NCBI GenBank assembly: GCA_016213735.1
Contig: JACQZU010000010.1
Span: 1 to 63,181, forward strand
DNA length: 63,181 nucleotides
Source: Acidobacteriota bacterium
Lineage (GTDB): Bacteria; Acidobacteriota; Holophagae; Holophagales; Holophagaceae
Reading direction: 5' to 3'
Below the pieces are notes generated by a model. The model was not told the DNA's origin. It saw only the letters and a list, made by a program, of their open reading frames with translations, and searched no databases. Numbering within the stretch: position 1 is the stretch's first letter; each line of letters starts with the position of its first letter. The translations under genes and the position numbers were made by a program. Below, one piece after another: positions 33,361 to 41,045 of this stretch.

Positions 33361-33864
33361 ATGGAATTCAGGAAAGGGTCCATCGAGGGCGTCGAGGTCC
33401 GGTCCTACCGGAAGTTCATCGACGAGCGTGGATGGCTTGCGGAGCTCTTCCGGCACGACGAACTGCCCGCGGAATTCCACCCCGCCATGGCCTACGTATC
33501 CGTGACCCTGCCGGGGGTGCTGCGCGGGCCCCATGAGCACGTGGACCAGGCGGACCTCTTCTGCTGGGTGGGTCCCGGGGACTTCAAGGTCACCCTCTGG
33601 GACAACCGGAAGGAAAGCCCCACCTACCTCAACCGGATGGAGCTCTTCTTCGGGACCAACCATCCCGGGTCCGTGGCGGTGCCCCGAGGGGTCGTCCACT
33701 GCTACCGCTGCGTGAGCCAGGAGCCCGGGTGGGTCTTCAATGCCCCCAACCGGCTCTTCATGGGGCCCGGGCGGAAGGAGGCCGTGGACGAGATCCGCCA
33801 CGAGGACGATCCCGAGAACCCCTTTGTGCGGGACGAGAGGGCCCGGAGGAGCCTGACGCGATGA
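33361..33864 (+). CDS. rfbC: dTDP-4-dehydrorhamnose 3,5-epimerase-family protein (divergent RmlC)
   Basis: A 167-residue cupin placed where RmlC is expected, between rfbA and rfbD. It keeps the N-terminal DERGWLAELFRHDEL, LRGPHEHVDQADLFCW with the catalytic-type histidine H58, NRKESPTYLNR and VPRGVVHCYRC. It differs from standard RmlC: the conserved lysine after the active-site histidine is absent, and the region that normally carries the catalytic YK-x-x-x-YY reads FNAPNRLF. It may still epimerise, or do a partial reaction. It overlaps rfbD by 4 nt (ATGA). Confidence 0.8.
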   Translation: MEFRKGSIEGVEVRSYRKFIDERGWLAELFRHDELPAEFHPAMAYVSVTLPGVLRGPHEHVDQADLFCWVGPGDFKVTLWDNRKESPTYLNRMELFFGTNHPGSVAVPRGVVHCYRCVSQEPGWVFNAPNRLFMGPGRKEAVDEIRHEDDPENPFVRDERARRSLTR

Positions 33865-34700
33865 AGGTGCTGGTGACGGGGGGGAACGGACAACTGGCCA
33901 GGGCCATCGCGGAAACCTGGACGGGAGACGAACTCCGGCGGGTGGACGTCGAGGATTTCGACCTGGGGACGCCGGGGGCCGCCGCGGAGGCGGTTGAGGC
34001 CTTCCGCCCTCAGGTGGTGGTGTCCGCCGGCGCCTGGACCGCCGTGGACGCCTGCGAGGCCGACCCCTCCCGGGCGGACCTCGTGAACGGGAGGGCGGTG
34101 GGCTGGCTGGGGGAGGCCTGCGAGGCCCAGGGGGCCCTCCTGGTCCACCTGAGCACCGACTACGTCTTCGACGGCCATTCCCTGCGACCCTACCTCGAGA
34201 CCGACCCCGCGGCCCCCGCCACGGCTTATGGACGCAGCAAGCTCCTCGGAGAGCAGGAGGCCCTGAGGGCGAAGGAGCATCTGGTCCTCCGGACGGCCTG
34301 GCTTTACGAATCCTGGGGCAACAACTTCCTTCGCACCATGCTTCGCATGGCCCGGGAGGGCCGTTCGCTCAAGGTGGTGGACGACCAGTTCGGCAGCCCC
34401 ACCAGCTGCCGGGCCCTGGCCCGCCAGATCCGTTCCGCCGTGGACGAGGGCTGGCGGGGGCTCTTCCACGCCACCTGCGGCGGAGAGACTTCCTGGTATG
34501 GGTTCGCGCGGGAAATCTTCAGGCAGGCGGGTTTGGAACCTGCCCTCCACCCCTGCACCAGCGCGGCCTTCCAGCGCCCGGCGCCCCGTCCGGGATTCAC
34601 GGTCCTGGACAATGCCAAGCGGCTGGCCGCAGGCCGGAACCTGATGCCCCACTGGCGGGAGGCCCTGGCCGAGGTGCTGGCCTCGGGCGTGGAGGACTGA
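33861..34700 (+). CDS. rfbD: dTDP-4-dehydrorhamnose reductase
   Basis: Last step of dTDP-L-rhamnose synthesis, the NADPH reduction of the 4-keto group. The 279-residue SDR protein has KVLVTGGNGQLARAIAE, VVSAGAWTAVDACEADP, the HLSTDYVFDGHSLRPYLETDPAAPATAYGRSKLLGE active-site region with YxxxK, LRTAWLYESWGNNFLRTMLRMA, and DDQFGSPTSCRALA. The ATG overlaps the rfbC stop codon and is preceded by GGAGGAG. It lies 4 nt upstream of rfbB. Confidence 0.96.
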   Translation: MKVLVTGGNGQLARAIAETWTGDELRRVDVEDFDLGTPGAAAEAVEAFRPQVVVSAGAWTAVDACEADPSRADLVNGRAVGWLGEACEAQGALLVHLSTDYVFDGHSLRPYLETDPAAPATAYGRSKLLGEQEALRAKEHLVLRTAWLYESWGNNFLRTMLRMAREGRSLKVVDDQFGSPTSCRALARQIRSAVDEGWRGLFHATCGGETSWYGFAREIFRQAGLEPALHPCTSAAFQRPAPRPGFTVLDNAKRLAAGRNLMPHWREALAEVLASGVED

Positions 34701-34704
34701 ACCC

Positions 34705-35688
34705 ATGGCGGAGACGATCCTCGTCACGGGAGGGGCCGGTTTCATCGGCTCGAACTTCGTCCACCACTGGCGCGGCCGCCGTCCCGGGGATCGAATCCTC
34801 GTGCTGGACCGGCTGACCTACGCCGCGGACCCCTCCCAGATCGAGGGCCTGGAAGGGGTGGAGCTGGTGGTGGGGGACATCCAGGACCGGGAACTCGTCC
34901 GGGGCCTCCTGGAGCGAAACCGGGTGCGAACCTTGGTGCATTTCGCCGCCGAGAGCCACGTGGACAACAGCATCACGGGGCCCGCGGCCTTCATCCAGAC
35001 CAACGTGGTGGGGACCTTCGTGCTGCTGGACGCCGCGAGGGAACTCTGGGCCGGCGATCCTGCCTGCCGCTTCCTCCACGTGTCCACGGACGAGGTCTAC
35101 GGCTCCCTGGGCCCGGAGGGGAAGTTCCACGAGGCCATGGCCTACGCTCCCAACAGCCCCTACAGCGCCACCAAGGCCGGCAGCGACCACCTGGTCCGCG
35201 CCTACCACCACACCTACGGCCTGCCCACCCTCACCACCAACTGCTCCAACAACTACGGGCCCCGCCAGCACCGGGAGAAGCTCATTCCCCTGGCCATCTC
35301 CAGGATGGCCGCGGGCCAGGCGGTGCCGGTCTACGGCGACGGCCAGAATGTGCGGGACTGGCTCTTCGTGGAGGACCACTGCGCCGCCATCCTGCGGGTC
35401 CTGGAGGCCGGGATCCCTGGGGAGACCTACTGCATCGGCGGGGACAACGAGTGGAAGAACCTTGACCTGCTCCACCTCCTCGCCGACCTGGTGGACCGGC
35501 ACCTGGGACGCACCCCCGGGGAGGGGCGGAAACTCCTCACCTTCGTGAAGGACCGCGCCGGACACGACCGGCGCTATGCCATCGACGCGTCCAAGATCAG
35601 GGCTGACCTGGGCTGGAGCCCCGCCACGAGTTTCCAGGGGGGCCTGGAACGCACGGTGGCCTGGTACCTGCCCGGGGGTGGTGCCTGA
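34705..35688 (+). CDS. rfbB: dTDP-glucose 4,6-dehydratase
   Basis: Converts dTDP-glucose to dTDP-4-keto-6-deoxyglucose. The 327-residue SDR protein shows ILVTGGAGFIGSNFVHHW, LDRLTYAADPSQIEGLEGVELVVGDIQD, HFAAESHVDNSITGPAAFIQTNVVGTF, HVSTDEVYGSLG, NSPYSATKAGSDHLVRAYHHTYGLP with the catalytic YxxxK, and NCSNNYGPRQHREKLIPL. It ends in a 1-nt TGATG overlap with aroC, so surface-sugar genes and a chorismate gene share a transcript. Confidence 0.97.
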   Translation: MAETILVTGGAGFIGSNFVHHWRGRRPGDRILVLDRLTYAADPSQIEGLEGVELVVGDIQDRELVRGLLERNRVRTLVHFAAESHVDNSITGPAAFIQTNVVGTFVLLDAARELWAGDPACRFLHVSTDEVYGSLGPEGKFHEAMAYAPNSPYSATKAGSDHLVRAYHHTYGLPTLTTNCSNNYGPRQHREKLIPLAISRMAAGQAVPVYGDGQNVRDWLFVEDHCAAILRVLEAGIPGETYCIGGDNEWKNLDLLHLLADLVDRHLGRTPGEGRKLLTFVKDRAGHDRRYAIDASKIRADLGWSPATSFQGGLERTVAWYLPGGGA

Positions 35689-36806
35689 TGCTCTTCGACT
35701 CCCCCTCCACCTTCGGCCGCGCCTTCCGCATCCTCACCTTCGGGGAGAGCCACGGCGTGGGCGTGGGCGTGGTGCTGGACGGGGTGAAGCCGGGGCTTCC
35801 CTTCGACCTGGAGGCGATCCAGGCCGAGCTGGACCGGCGCCGACCGGGGCAGTCCGACCTGGTCACCCCGAGGAAGGAGGCAGACCGCGTTCAGGTGCTG
35901 TCGGGGGTGTACCAGGGGCGCACCACGGGCCACCCCATCGCCCTGGTGGTCTTCAACGAGAACCAGCGCAGCGGGGACTACTCCGCCATCCAGGACCTCT
36001 TCCGCCCCGGCCACGCGGACCTCACCTTCGACCGCAAGTACGGCATCCGGGACCCCCGGGGAGGCGGGCGCTCCAGCGGGCGGGAGACCCTTGCGCGGGT
36101 GGCGGCCGGGGCCTGGGCCAAGCAGCAGCTGGGGCTGATGGGGGTGCGCATCCGGGGCTTCAACCGCGAGATCGCGGGCATCGCCGGGGTGGCGGTGGAC
36201 TGGGACTTCGTGGAAAGGAACCCCCTGCGGGTGGCGGATCCCGCGTTCTTCCAGGCCCAAAGGGAGGCCGTGGAGGCCGCCCGCTCGGAGGGGGACAGCG
36301 TGGGCGGGGTGGCTGAGTTGTGGATCGAAGGCCTGCCGGTGGGCCTGGGGGATCCGACCTTCGCCAAGCTGGACGCCCTGCTCGCCTACGGGGCCATGAG
36401 CATCGGCGCGGTGAAGGGCGTCGAGCTGGGCGCGGGTTTCGCCTCCGCCCGGCGCCGGGGAAGCGAGAACAACGATCCCCTCACGCCGGAGGGCCCCGAA
36501 AAGAATGACGCGGGCGGAACGCTCGGAGGCATCAGCACCGGCGCCCCCGTGGTGCTTCGGCTGGCCGTGAAGCCCACCAGCTCCATATCGAAGGCCCAAC
36601 GCACCATCTCCAGGGACGGGGAGGCCGCGGAAATATCCACCAATGGACGCCACGACCCCTGCATCGCTCCCCGGATCGTTCCCGTGGCCGAAGCCATGTG
36701 CGCCATCGTCGTCTACGACGCGTGGCTGACCCAGCAGGAACTGCGGACCGGGGCCATGCCCGACCTTCCCGAATGGGAAGAACCCCAGGGCGGAATTCAG
36801 CCCTGA
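35688..36806 (+). CDS. aroC: Chorismate synthase
   Basis: Makes chorismate from 5-enolpyruvylshikimate 3-phosphate, FMN-dependent. The 372 residues carry LTFGESHGVGVGVVLDGVKPGLP, DLEAIQAELDRRRPGQSDLVTPRKEAD, GRTTGHPIALVVFNENQRSGDYS, FRPGHADLTFDRKYGIRDPRGGGRSSGRETLARVAAGA, GSENNDPLTPEG and GRHDPCIAPRIVPVAEAM, the full set of family signatures. Its start overlaps the rfbB stop codon by one base. A 189-bp gap follows before hemC. Confidence 0.98.
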   Translation: MLFDSPSTFGRAFRILTFGESHGVGVGVVLDGVKPGLPFDLEAIQAELDRRRPGQSDLVTPRKEADRVQVLSGVYQGRTTGHPIALVVFNENQRSGDYSAIQDLFRPGHADLTFDRKYGIRDPRGGGRSSGRETLARVAAGAWAKQQLGLMGVRIRGFNREIAGIAGVAVDWDFVERNPLRVADPAFFQAQREAVEAARSEGDSVGGVAELWIEGLPVGLGDPTFAKLDALLAYGAMSIGAVKGVELGAGFASARRRGSENNDPLTPEGPEKNDAGGTLGGISTGAPVVLRLAVKPTSSISKAQRTISRDGEAAEISTNGRHDPCIAPRIVPVAEAMCAIVVYDAWLTQQELRTGAMPDLPEWEEPQGGIQP

Positions 36807-36825
36807 AGGCTCCCGCGTGACCCGG

Positions 36826-36880
36826 TTGTGACCGATGCCTGGAAAGCCCATGAGGCGGTGGCCGGGCCCTCCGGTCACAA
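36826..36880. repeat. Inverted repeat between aroC and hemC
   Basis: TTGTGACCG (36826-36834) and CGGTCACAA (36872-36880) are perfect inverted copies separated by 37 bp. The arms carry TGTGA/TCACA, the half-sites of CRP/FNR-like regulators, but the spacing is too long for one dimer. It may be two half-sites or a long mRNA stem ending the aroC transcript. Confidence 0.4.
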
Positions 36881-36995
36881 TGGAGGAAGCATGACGGCGC
36901 CCGCCGATCCGCCCGAAGGCCGCAATGATCCTCTCCCCTCCAGTCCAGTCCTTCCATGCCCGAGGCGGCGGGCCCAGCATGCCCGGAGGTGCCCG

Positions 36996-37889
36996 ATGAG
37001 CGCCGCGAAGATCCGCGTGGGGACGCGAGGTTCCAAACTGGCCCTGGCCCAGGCCCGGCCGATGGTGGAGTTCCTCCGTGCCCAGGGCATCGAGATCGAG
37101 TGGAAGGAATTCACCACCAGCGGCGACAAGTGGCTGGCCGGTCCCCTGGACGAGAACCGGGGGAGCGGTTTCTTCACGAAGGAACTCGAAGCCGCCCTCC
37201 TGGAGGGAGACGTGGACCTCCTGATCCACAGCCTCAAGGATGTGGCCCTGGACCGCCCCCATGGCATCGTCCCGGCCTGCGTGCCCACCCGCGAGGACCC
37301 TCGGGACGTTCTGGTCCTGCGGGAGGATGCTCCGGCCTTCGCCGACGGATGTGTGATCGGCACCAGTTCAGTCCGGCGGGAGCGGATGCTCGCCGCAGCT
37401 TTTCCGGGGGCCCGGTTCACCTGGATTCGGGGAAACGTGCCCACGCGCGTCCATCGGGTCCGGGAGGGAGTGCTCCGGGATGCGCCCCTGCACGGGACCG
37501 TGCTCGCCGCCGCGGGACTCCGGCGGCTCGACCTGGACCTGAGCGGGCTGCGGGTCCGTCCCCTGGAAGCCCATGAACTCCTGCCCGCGCCGGGCCAGGG
37601 GGCCCTCCTGGCCGAGACCCGGGAGGACCGTCCGGACATCGTGGAGGCCCTCAAGGGCTACGAGGACTCGGTGACCCACCGTTGCGTTCTGCTGGAGCGC
37701 GCCGTGCTTCGTGGCATCGGGGGAGGATGCCAGCAGCCCCTGGCGGCCTTCGCCGAGCCCCTGGGCCGGGGCCGCTTCCGCCTCCAGGCGGCCTTCGCCG
37801 GCGAGCAGGGCCTCCGCCGCGGCTGTGCGGAAGGTTCGCCCGAGGAAGACCTCCCCGGCCGGGTCCTGGCGGAAATGGGGCTCCCGTGA
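36996..37889 (+). CDS. hemC: Hydroxymethylbilane synthase (porphobilinogen deaminase)
   Basis: Joins four porphobilinogen units into hydroxymethylbilane. The 297-residue product has KIRVGTRGSKLALAQARPMVEFL, FTKELEAALLEGDVDLLIHSLKDVALD (substrate-binding arginines and lysine and the catalytic aspartate region), IGTSSVRRERMLAAAFP, IRGNVPTRVHRVREG and GIGGGCQQPLAAFAEP, whose cysteine holds the dipyrromethane cofactor. The ATG at 36996 with CGGAGG 6 nt upstream fits the family start. A second in-frame ATG at 36891 also has GGAGG (4 nt upstream) and would add 35 proline- and arginine-rich residues. It overlaps hemD by GTGA. Confidence 0.96.
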   Translation: MSAAKIRVGTRGSKLALAQARPMVEFLRAQGIEIEWKEFTTSGDKWLAGPLDENRGSGFFTKELEAALLEGDVDLLIHSLKDVALDRPHGIVPACVPTREDPRDVLVLREDAPAFADGCVIGTSSVRRERMLAAAFPGARFTWIRGNVPTRVHRVREGVLRDAPLHGTVLAAAGLRRLDLDLSGLRVRPLEAHELLPAPGQGALLAETREDRPDIVEALKGYEDSVTHRCVLLERAVLRGIGGGCQQPLAAFAEPLGRGRFRLQAAFAGEQGLRRGCAEGSPEEDLPGRVLAEMGLP

Positions 37890-38560
37890 AACCCAGGCTC
37901 GCACTCGCCCGCCCCGCGGAGCATCCCATCAGCCAGGCGGTGGCGGCCGCAGGCTGGGAACCCGTGGACTTCCCGCTCACACGCATTGCTGCCAGCGGCG
38001 CGCCTCCTCCCCAGCCCCTTGACCGCTACAGCGCTGTGATCCTCCTGAGCCCAGGCGGCGCCTGGGCCGCCAGGCCCTGGCTGGAGGCTCCGGGCCAACC
38101 GCTCCTTCTCGTCCAGGGGCCGGGCACCCTGGAGGCCCTGGGAACTCCCACGGCCCGGACCCGGATGCCCGACCTCCCCTCGGCGGAGGGCATCTGGGCC
38201 CTCCTCCAGAGGGATTTCCCGGAGGGGGGGAGCTTCCTCCTGGCCCGAGCCGAGCGTTCCAGGGGATACCTCGAGGACGTCTCCGCGGGAACCCCGTGGA
38301 AGCTCTGGCCCTGGATCACCCACCGGGAGGAGGCGGTGAATCCCCTTCCCGCGCTGCCCAGGGTGGAGGCGGTGCTCGCCTTGAGCCCCATGCAGGCGGA
38401 ACTGTTGGCCCCCCTCAGCGAGGGGGTCCTCCGCTTCTGCTGGGGTGAACGCAGCGTCTTCGGCTTCCGGAAGGCAGGTCTGGAGCCCACCGCCACGTGT
38501 GAACCCCGCCTGGAGGCCCTGGGCGCCCTGCTTCGGGAACACTTCCCCGCCGAGACCTGA
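37886..38560 (+). CDS. hemD: Uroporphyrinogen-III synthase (short, divergent)
   Basis: Closes hydroxymethylbilane to uroporphyrinogen III. Sequence conservation in HemD is always low; the call rests on position and size. It starts at GTG in a 4-nt overlap with hemC and ends 2 nt before hemL. The 224 residues are slightly short (240-260 is usual). The two-domain layout is visible: ARPAEHPISQAVAAAGWEPVDFPLTRI at the N-terminus, YSAVILLSPGGAWAARPWL, LLLVQGPGTLEAL, GSFLLARAERSRGYLEDV, and AVLALSPMQAELLAP. Confidence 0.82.
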   Translation: MKPRLALARPAEHPISQAVAAAGWEPVDFPLTRIAASGAPPPQPLDRYSAVILLSPGGAWAARPWLEAPGQPLLLVQGPGTLEALGTPTARTRMPDLPSAEGIWALLQRDFPEGGSFLLARAERSRGYLEDVSAGTPWKLWPWITHREEAVNPLPALPRVEAVLALSPMQAELLAPLSEGVLRFCWGERSVFGFRKAGLEPTATCEPRLEALGALLREHFPAET

Positions 38561-38562
38561 CC

Positions 38563-39822
38563 ATGAGCAACGACATCCTCTTCCAGGAAGCCCTCACCCA
38601 CTTCCCGGGCGGCGTCAGCAGCCCCGTCCGGGCCTTCCGCGCCGTCGGAGGCACGCCCAAGTTCTTCCGGCGCGCCTGGGGCTGCCGCTTCGAGGACGAG
38701 GAGGGACGCACCTTCGTGGACCTGTGCATGTCCTGGGGCCCCCTGATCCTTGGCCACGCCCACCCGGACATCCTGGCCGCCGTCCAGGAGGCGATGCAGG
38801 AGGGCCTCAGCTTCGGCGCTCCCTCCCGCCGGGAGCTTGCCCTGGCCCGGCGCATCAAGGAGATGGTGCCCTTCATCGAGAAGATGCGTTTCGTGAGCAG
38901 CGGCACCGAGGCGGTCATGAGCGCCCTGCGCGCGGCCCGGGGATTCACGAGGCGGGACCGGGTGCTGAAATTCGACGGCTGCTACCACGGCCACGCAGAC
39001 GCCATGCTGGTGAAGGCAGGGTCCGGCCTGGTGACCTTCGGAACCCCCAGCAGCGCGGGGGTCCCCGCGGCCTTCGGGGAACTGACCTCGGTGCTTCCAC
39101 TGGACGACTTCGAGGCCCTGGAGCGCTTCTTCGTGGAGCGGGGCTCGGAGTTGGCCTGCGCCATCATCGAGCCCGTTCCCGCCAACAACGGTCTCCTGGT
39201 CCAGAAGCCCGAGTTCCTCCGCCGCCTCAAGGACCTCTGCGCCACCTACGGGGCCCTCCTGGTCTTCGATGAAGTGATCAGCGGGTTCCGGCTGGGGCCC
39301 GCGGGGGCCGCGGGCCACTACGGCATCACCCCGGACCTCGTCACCTACGGCAAGATCATCGGCGGCGGGATGCCCGTGGGCTGCTACGGAGGACGCAAGG
39401 ACGTGATGGGGGTGGTCTCCCCGGACGGCCCGGTGTACCAGGCCGGCACCCTCAGCGGCAACCCCGTGGCCATGGCGGCCGGCCTGGCCACCATGGCCCA
39501 CCTGACCCCGGCCTTCTACCAGGGACTGGACGCCACCGCCGCCGCCTGGGCGGCGGCCTTCGAACGCCTGCCAGGGCTCCGCTGCCCCCGCATGGGCTCC
39601 CTGCTCTGGCCCCTCTTCCAGGACGGCGTCACCCGAAGCGACGCGGTGCAGGGGGAGAGCATCACCCGCTTCAACCTGCTCCACCGCGCCCTTCTGGCCC
39701 AGGGGATCTACCTGCCTCCCAGCGGCTACGAGGTGGCCTTCCTGTCCTCCGCCCACGACGCCACGGCCCTGGGGGACTTCGAAAGGGCCATCACGGCCGT
39801 GGCCGGATCCCTCGGTGGATGA
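38563..39822 (+). CDS. hemL: Glutamate-1-semialdehyde 2,1-aminomutase
   Basis: PLP enzyme that makes 5-aminolevulinate from glutamate 1-semialdehyde, so this organism uses the C5 pathway. The 419 residues show FPGGVSSPVRAFRAVGGTPKFFRRAWG, the FVSSGTEAVMSALRAARGFTRRDRVLKFDGCYHGHAD segment, LVFDEVISGFRLGPAG, and VTYGKIIGGGMPVGCYGGRKDVM with the PLP lysine in YGKIIGGG. The partner glutamyl-tRNA reductase (hemA) and hemB are not in the window. It lies 2 nt after hemD. A hairpin follows the stop codon. Confidence 0.97.
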   Translation: MSNDILFQEALTHFPGGVSSPVRAFRAVGGTPKFFRRAWGCRFEDEEGRTFVDLCMSWGPLILGHAHPDILAAVQEAMQEGLSFGAPSRRELALARRIKEMVPFIEKMRFVSSGTEAVMSALRAARGFTRRDRVLKFDGCYHGHADAMLVKAGSGLVTFGTPSSAGVPAAFGELTSVLPLDDFEALERFFVERGSELACAIIEPVPANNGLLVQKPEFLRRLKDLCATYGALLVFDEVISGFRLGPAGAAGHYGITPDLVTYGKIIGGGMPVGCYGGRKDVMGVVSPDGPVYQAGTLSGNPVAMAAGLATMAHLTPAFYQGLDATAAAWAAAFERLPGLRCPRMGSLLWPLFQDGVTRSDAVQGESITRFNLLHRALLAQGIYLPPSGYEVAFLSSAHDATALGDFERAITAVAGSLGG

Positions 39823-39874
39823 GCCGGCGGGGGTGGCATGAAAAAGGGATCCCCCTTCCGACGCGCGGGCCTGG

Positions 39875-39927
39875 ACCACCTGGAACTCCCGGGTGTCTTC
39901 CGGGGGCCAGGTGGTGAATTTTCTTTT
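39875..39927 (+). terminator. Rho-independent-type hairpin with T-tract, just before hemE
   Basis: ACCACCTGG (39875-39883) pairs perfectly with CCAGGTGGT (39907-39915), with a nested CCCGG/CCGGG stem inside, then GAATTTTCTTTT. It fits an intrinsic terminator for hemC-hemD-hemL. It ends only 11 nt before the hemE ATG, so it could also act as an attenuator or hide the hemE start. Its distal arm is part of a short repeat shared with the hemN leader. Confidence 0.65.
39891..39927 (+). repeat. Copy 1 of a short leader repeat (before hemE)
   Basis: GGTGTCTTC, then a 10-nt insertion (CGGGGGCCAG), then GTGGTGAATTTTCTTTT. The flanking blocks match the hemN leader (copy 2). Only these two copies are seen in the window, both directly 5' of heme genes. 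Similar phrases occur in intergenic regions of other bacteria, by recollection only. Confidence 0.5.
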
Positions 39928-39938
39928 CAGGGATTTCC

Positions 39939-40925
39939 ATGAAAATGCTCCAGCAGGTACTCAACGGCGCGGTGGCGGACAGGCCTCCGGTGTGGTTCAT
40001 GCGGCAGGCGGGACGCTTCCTCCCGGAGTACCGGGCCGTTCGGGCCAAGGCCACCTTTGAGCAGCTCCTCACGGACAGCGACCTGGCCGCCGAGGTCACG
40101 CTCCAGCCCATCCGGCGCTTCCCCAAGCTTGACGGAGCCATCATCTTCAGCGACATCCTGGTGATCCTGGACGCGCTGGGTTGCGGCGTGACGATCCCGG
40201 AGGGCGGGCCCCGCCTGGGACGGACCCTGGACCAGATCCCCCTGGACCAGCCCCTCGACGAACGCGTTTGGGAACCCGTCCAGGTCGCCATCCGCAAGGT
40301 GAAGGCGGCCCTCCCGGCCCACGTCACCATGCTGGGCTTCGCCGGGGCTCCCTGGACCCTTCTGGCCTACGGCATCGAGGGAAAGGGGAGCAAATCCTGG
40401 TCCCGCGCCAAGGCCTTCCTGCATCAGGAGCCGGTGAAGGCGAAGGCCTGGCTGGACCGCCTCTCCGACGCCGCCGCCCGGCTCCTCAACCTCCACATCG
40501 CCGCTGGGGCCGAGGGGGTGCAGCTTTTCGACACTTGGGCGGGGGAGCTGGATCCCGAGGACTACGCGGCCTTCTCCCTGCCCGCCGTGGAGCGGACCCT
40601 GAGGCAGGTGGAGGGCGCACCCCGCCTCTTCTTCGCCCGCACCGGCTACCTTCCCGACGCCTTGAACACCCTCCCCTGCGAAGGCCTCGCCGTTCCCTGG
40701 CAGGTGCCCATGGCCGACGCCCGGCGGCGCTTCCCCGGCAAGGTCCTCCAGGGCAACCTGGACCCCCTGGCGCTCCTGGCCGGGAAGGAGATCTCCTGCG
40801 CCAAGGCCCGCCGCATCGTGGAGGCCATGAAAGGCGCTCCCCACGTCTTCAACCTCGGCCACGGCCTCACACCCGAAACCGACCCCGGGGTCGTCGCCGC
40901 GGTCATCGAGGAAGTGAAAAAATAA
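39939..40925 (+). CDS. hemE: Uroporphyrinogen decarboxylase
   Basis: Decarboxylates uroporphyrinogen III to coproporphyrinogen III. The 328 residues include PVWFMRQAGRFLPEYRAVR (the binding arginines), FSDILVILDALGCGVTIPEGGPRLG, MLGFAGAPWTLLAYGIEGKGSKSW, LFDTWAGELDPEDYAAFSLP, and a C-terminal GNLDPLALLAG and FNLGHGLTPETDP. The ATG at 39939 is the only family-consistent start. GGG lies 9 nt upstream, a weak ribosome site. It is preceded by the hairpin with T-tract and followed by a 120-bp gap to hemN. Confidence 0.97.
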   Translation: MKMLQQVLNGAVADRPPVWFMRQAGRFLPEYRAVRAKATFEQLLTDSDLAAEVTLQPIRRFPKLDGAIIFSDILVILDALGCGVTIPEGGPRLGRTLDQIPLDQPLDERVWEPVQVAIRKVKAALPAHVTMLGFAGAPWTLLAYGIEGKGSKSWSRAKAFLHQEPVKAKAWLDRLSDAAARLLNLHIAAGAEGVQLFDTWAGELDPEDYAAFSLPAVERTLRQVEGAPRLFFARTGYLPDALNTLPCEGLAVPWQVPMADARRRFPGKVLQGNLDPLALLAGKEISCAKARRIVEAMKGAPHVFNLGHGLTPETDPGVVAAVIEEVKK

Positions 40926-41002
40926 AACCCTCACCCCGGACCCAGGGGCGGCGCAACCAGGGGCGGGCACCGACCGCCAGCCTCGATCTCCTTGTTGACC
41001 TC

Positions 41003-41040
41003 AGCGTCCTCCGTGTCTTCGTGGTGAAATTTCTTTCTGG
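41003..41040 (+). repeat. Copy 2 of a short leader repeat (before hemN)
   Basis: AGCGTCCTCC, then GTGTCTTC and GTGGTGAAATTTCTTTCTGG, ending 5 nt before the hemN ATG. It matches copy 1 upstream of hemE but lacks the 10-nt insertion and so cannot form the hemE-type hairpin. Confidence 0.5.
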
Positions 41041-41045
41041 ACCCC

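Noticed and set aside
30528-36806. Possible genomic island for surface sugars
   Set aside because: Base composition and codon use look like the neighbours by eye. No integrase, tRNA, transposase or direct-repeat border is seen.
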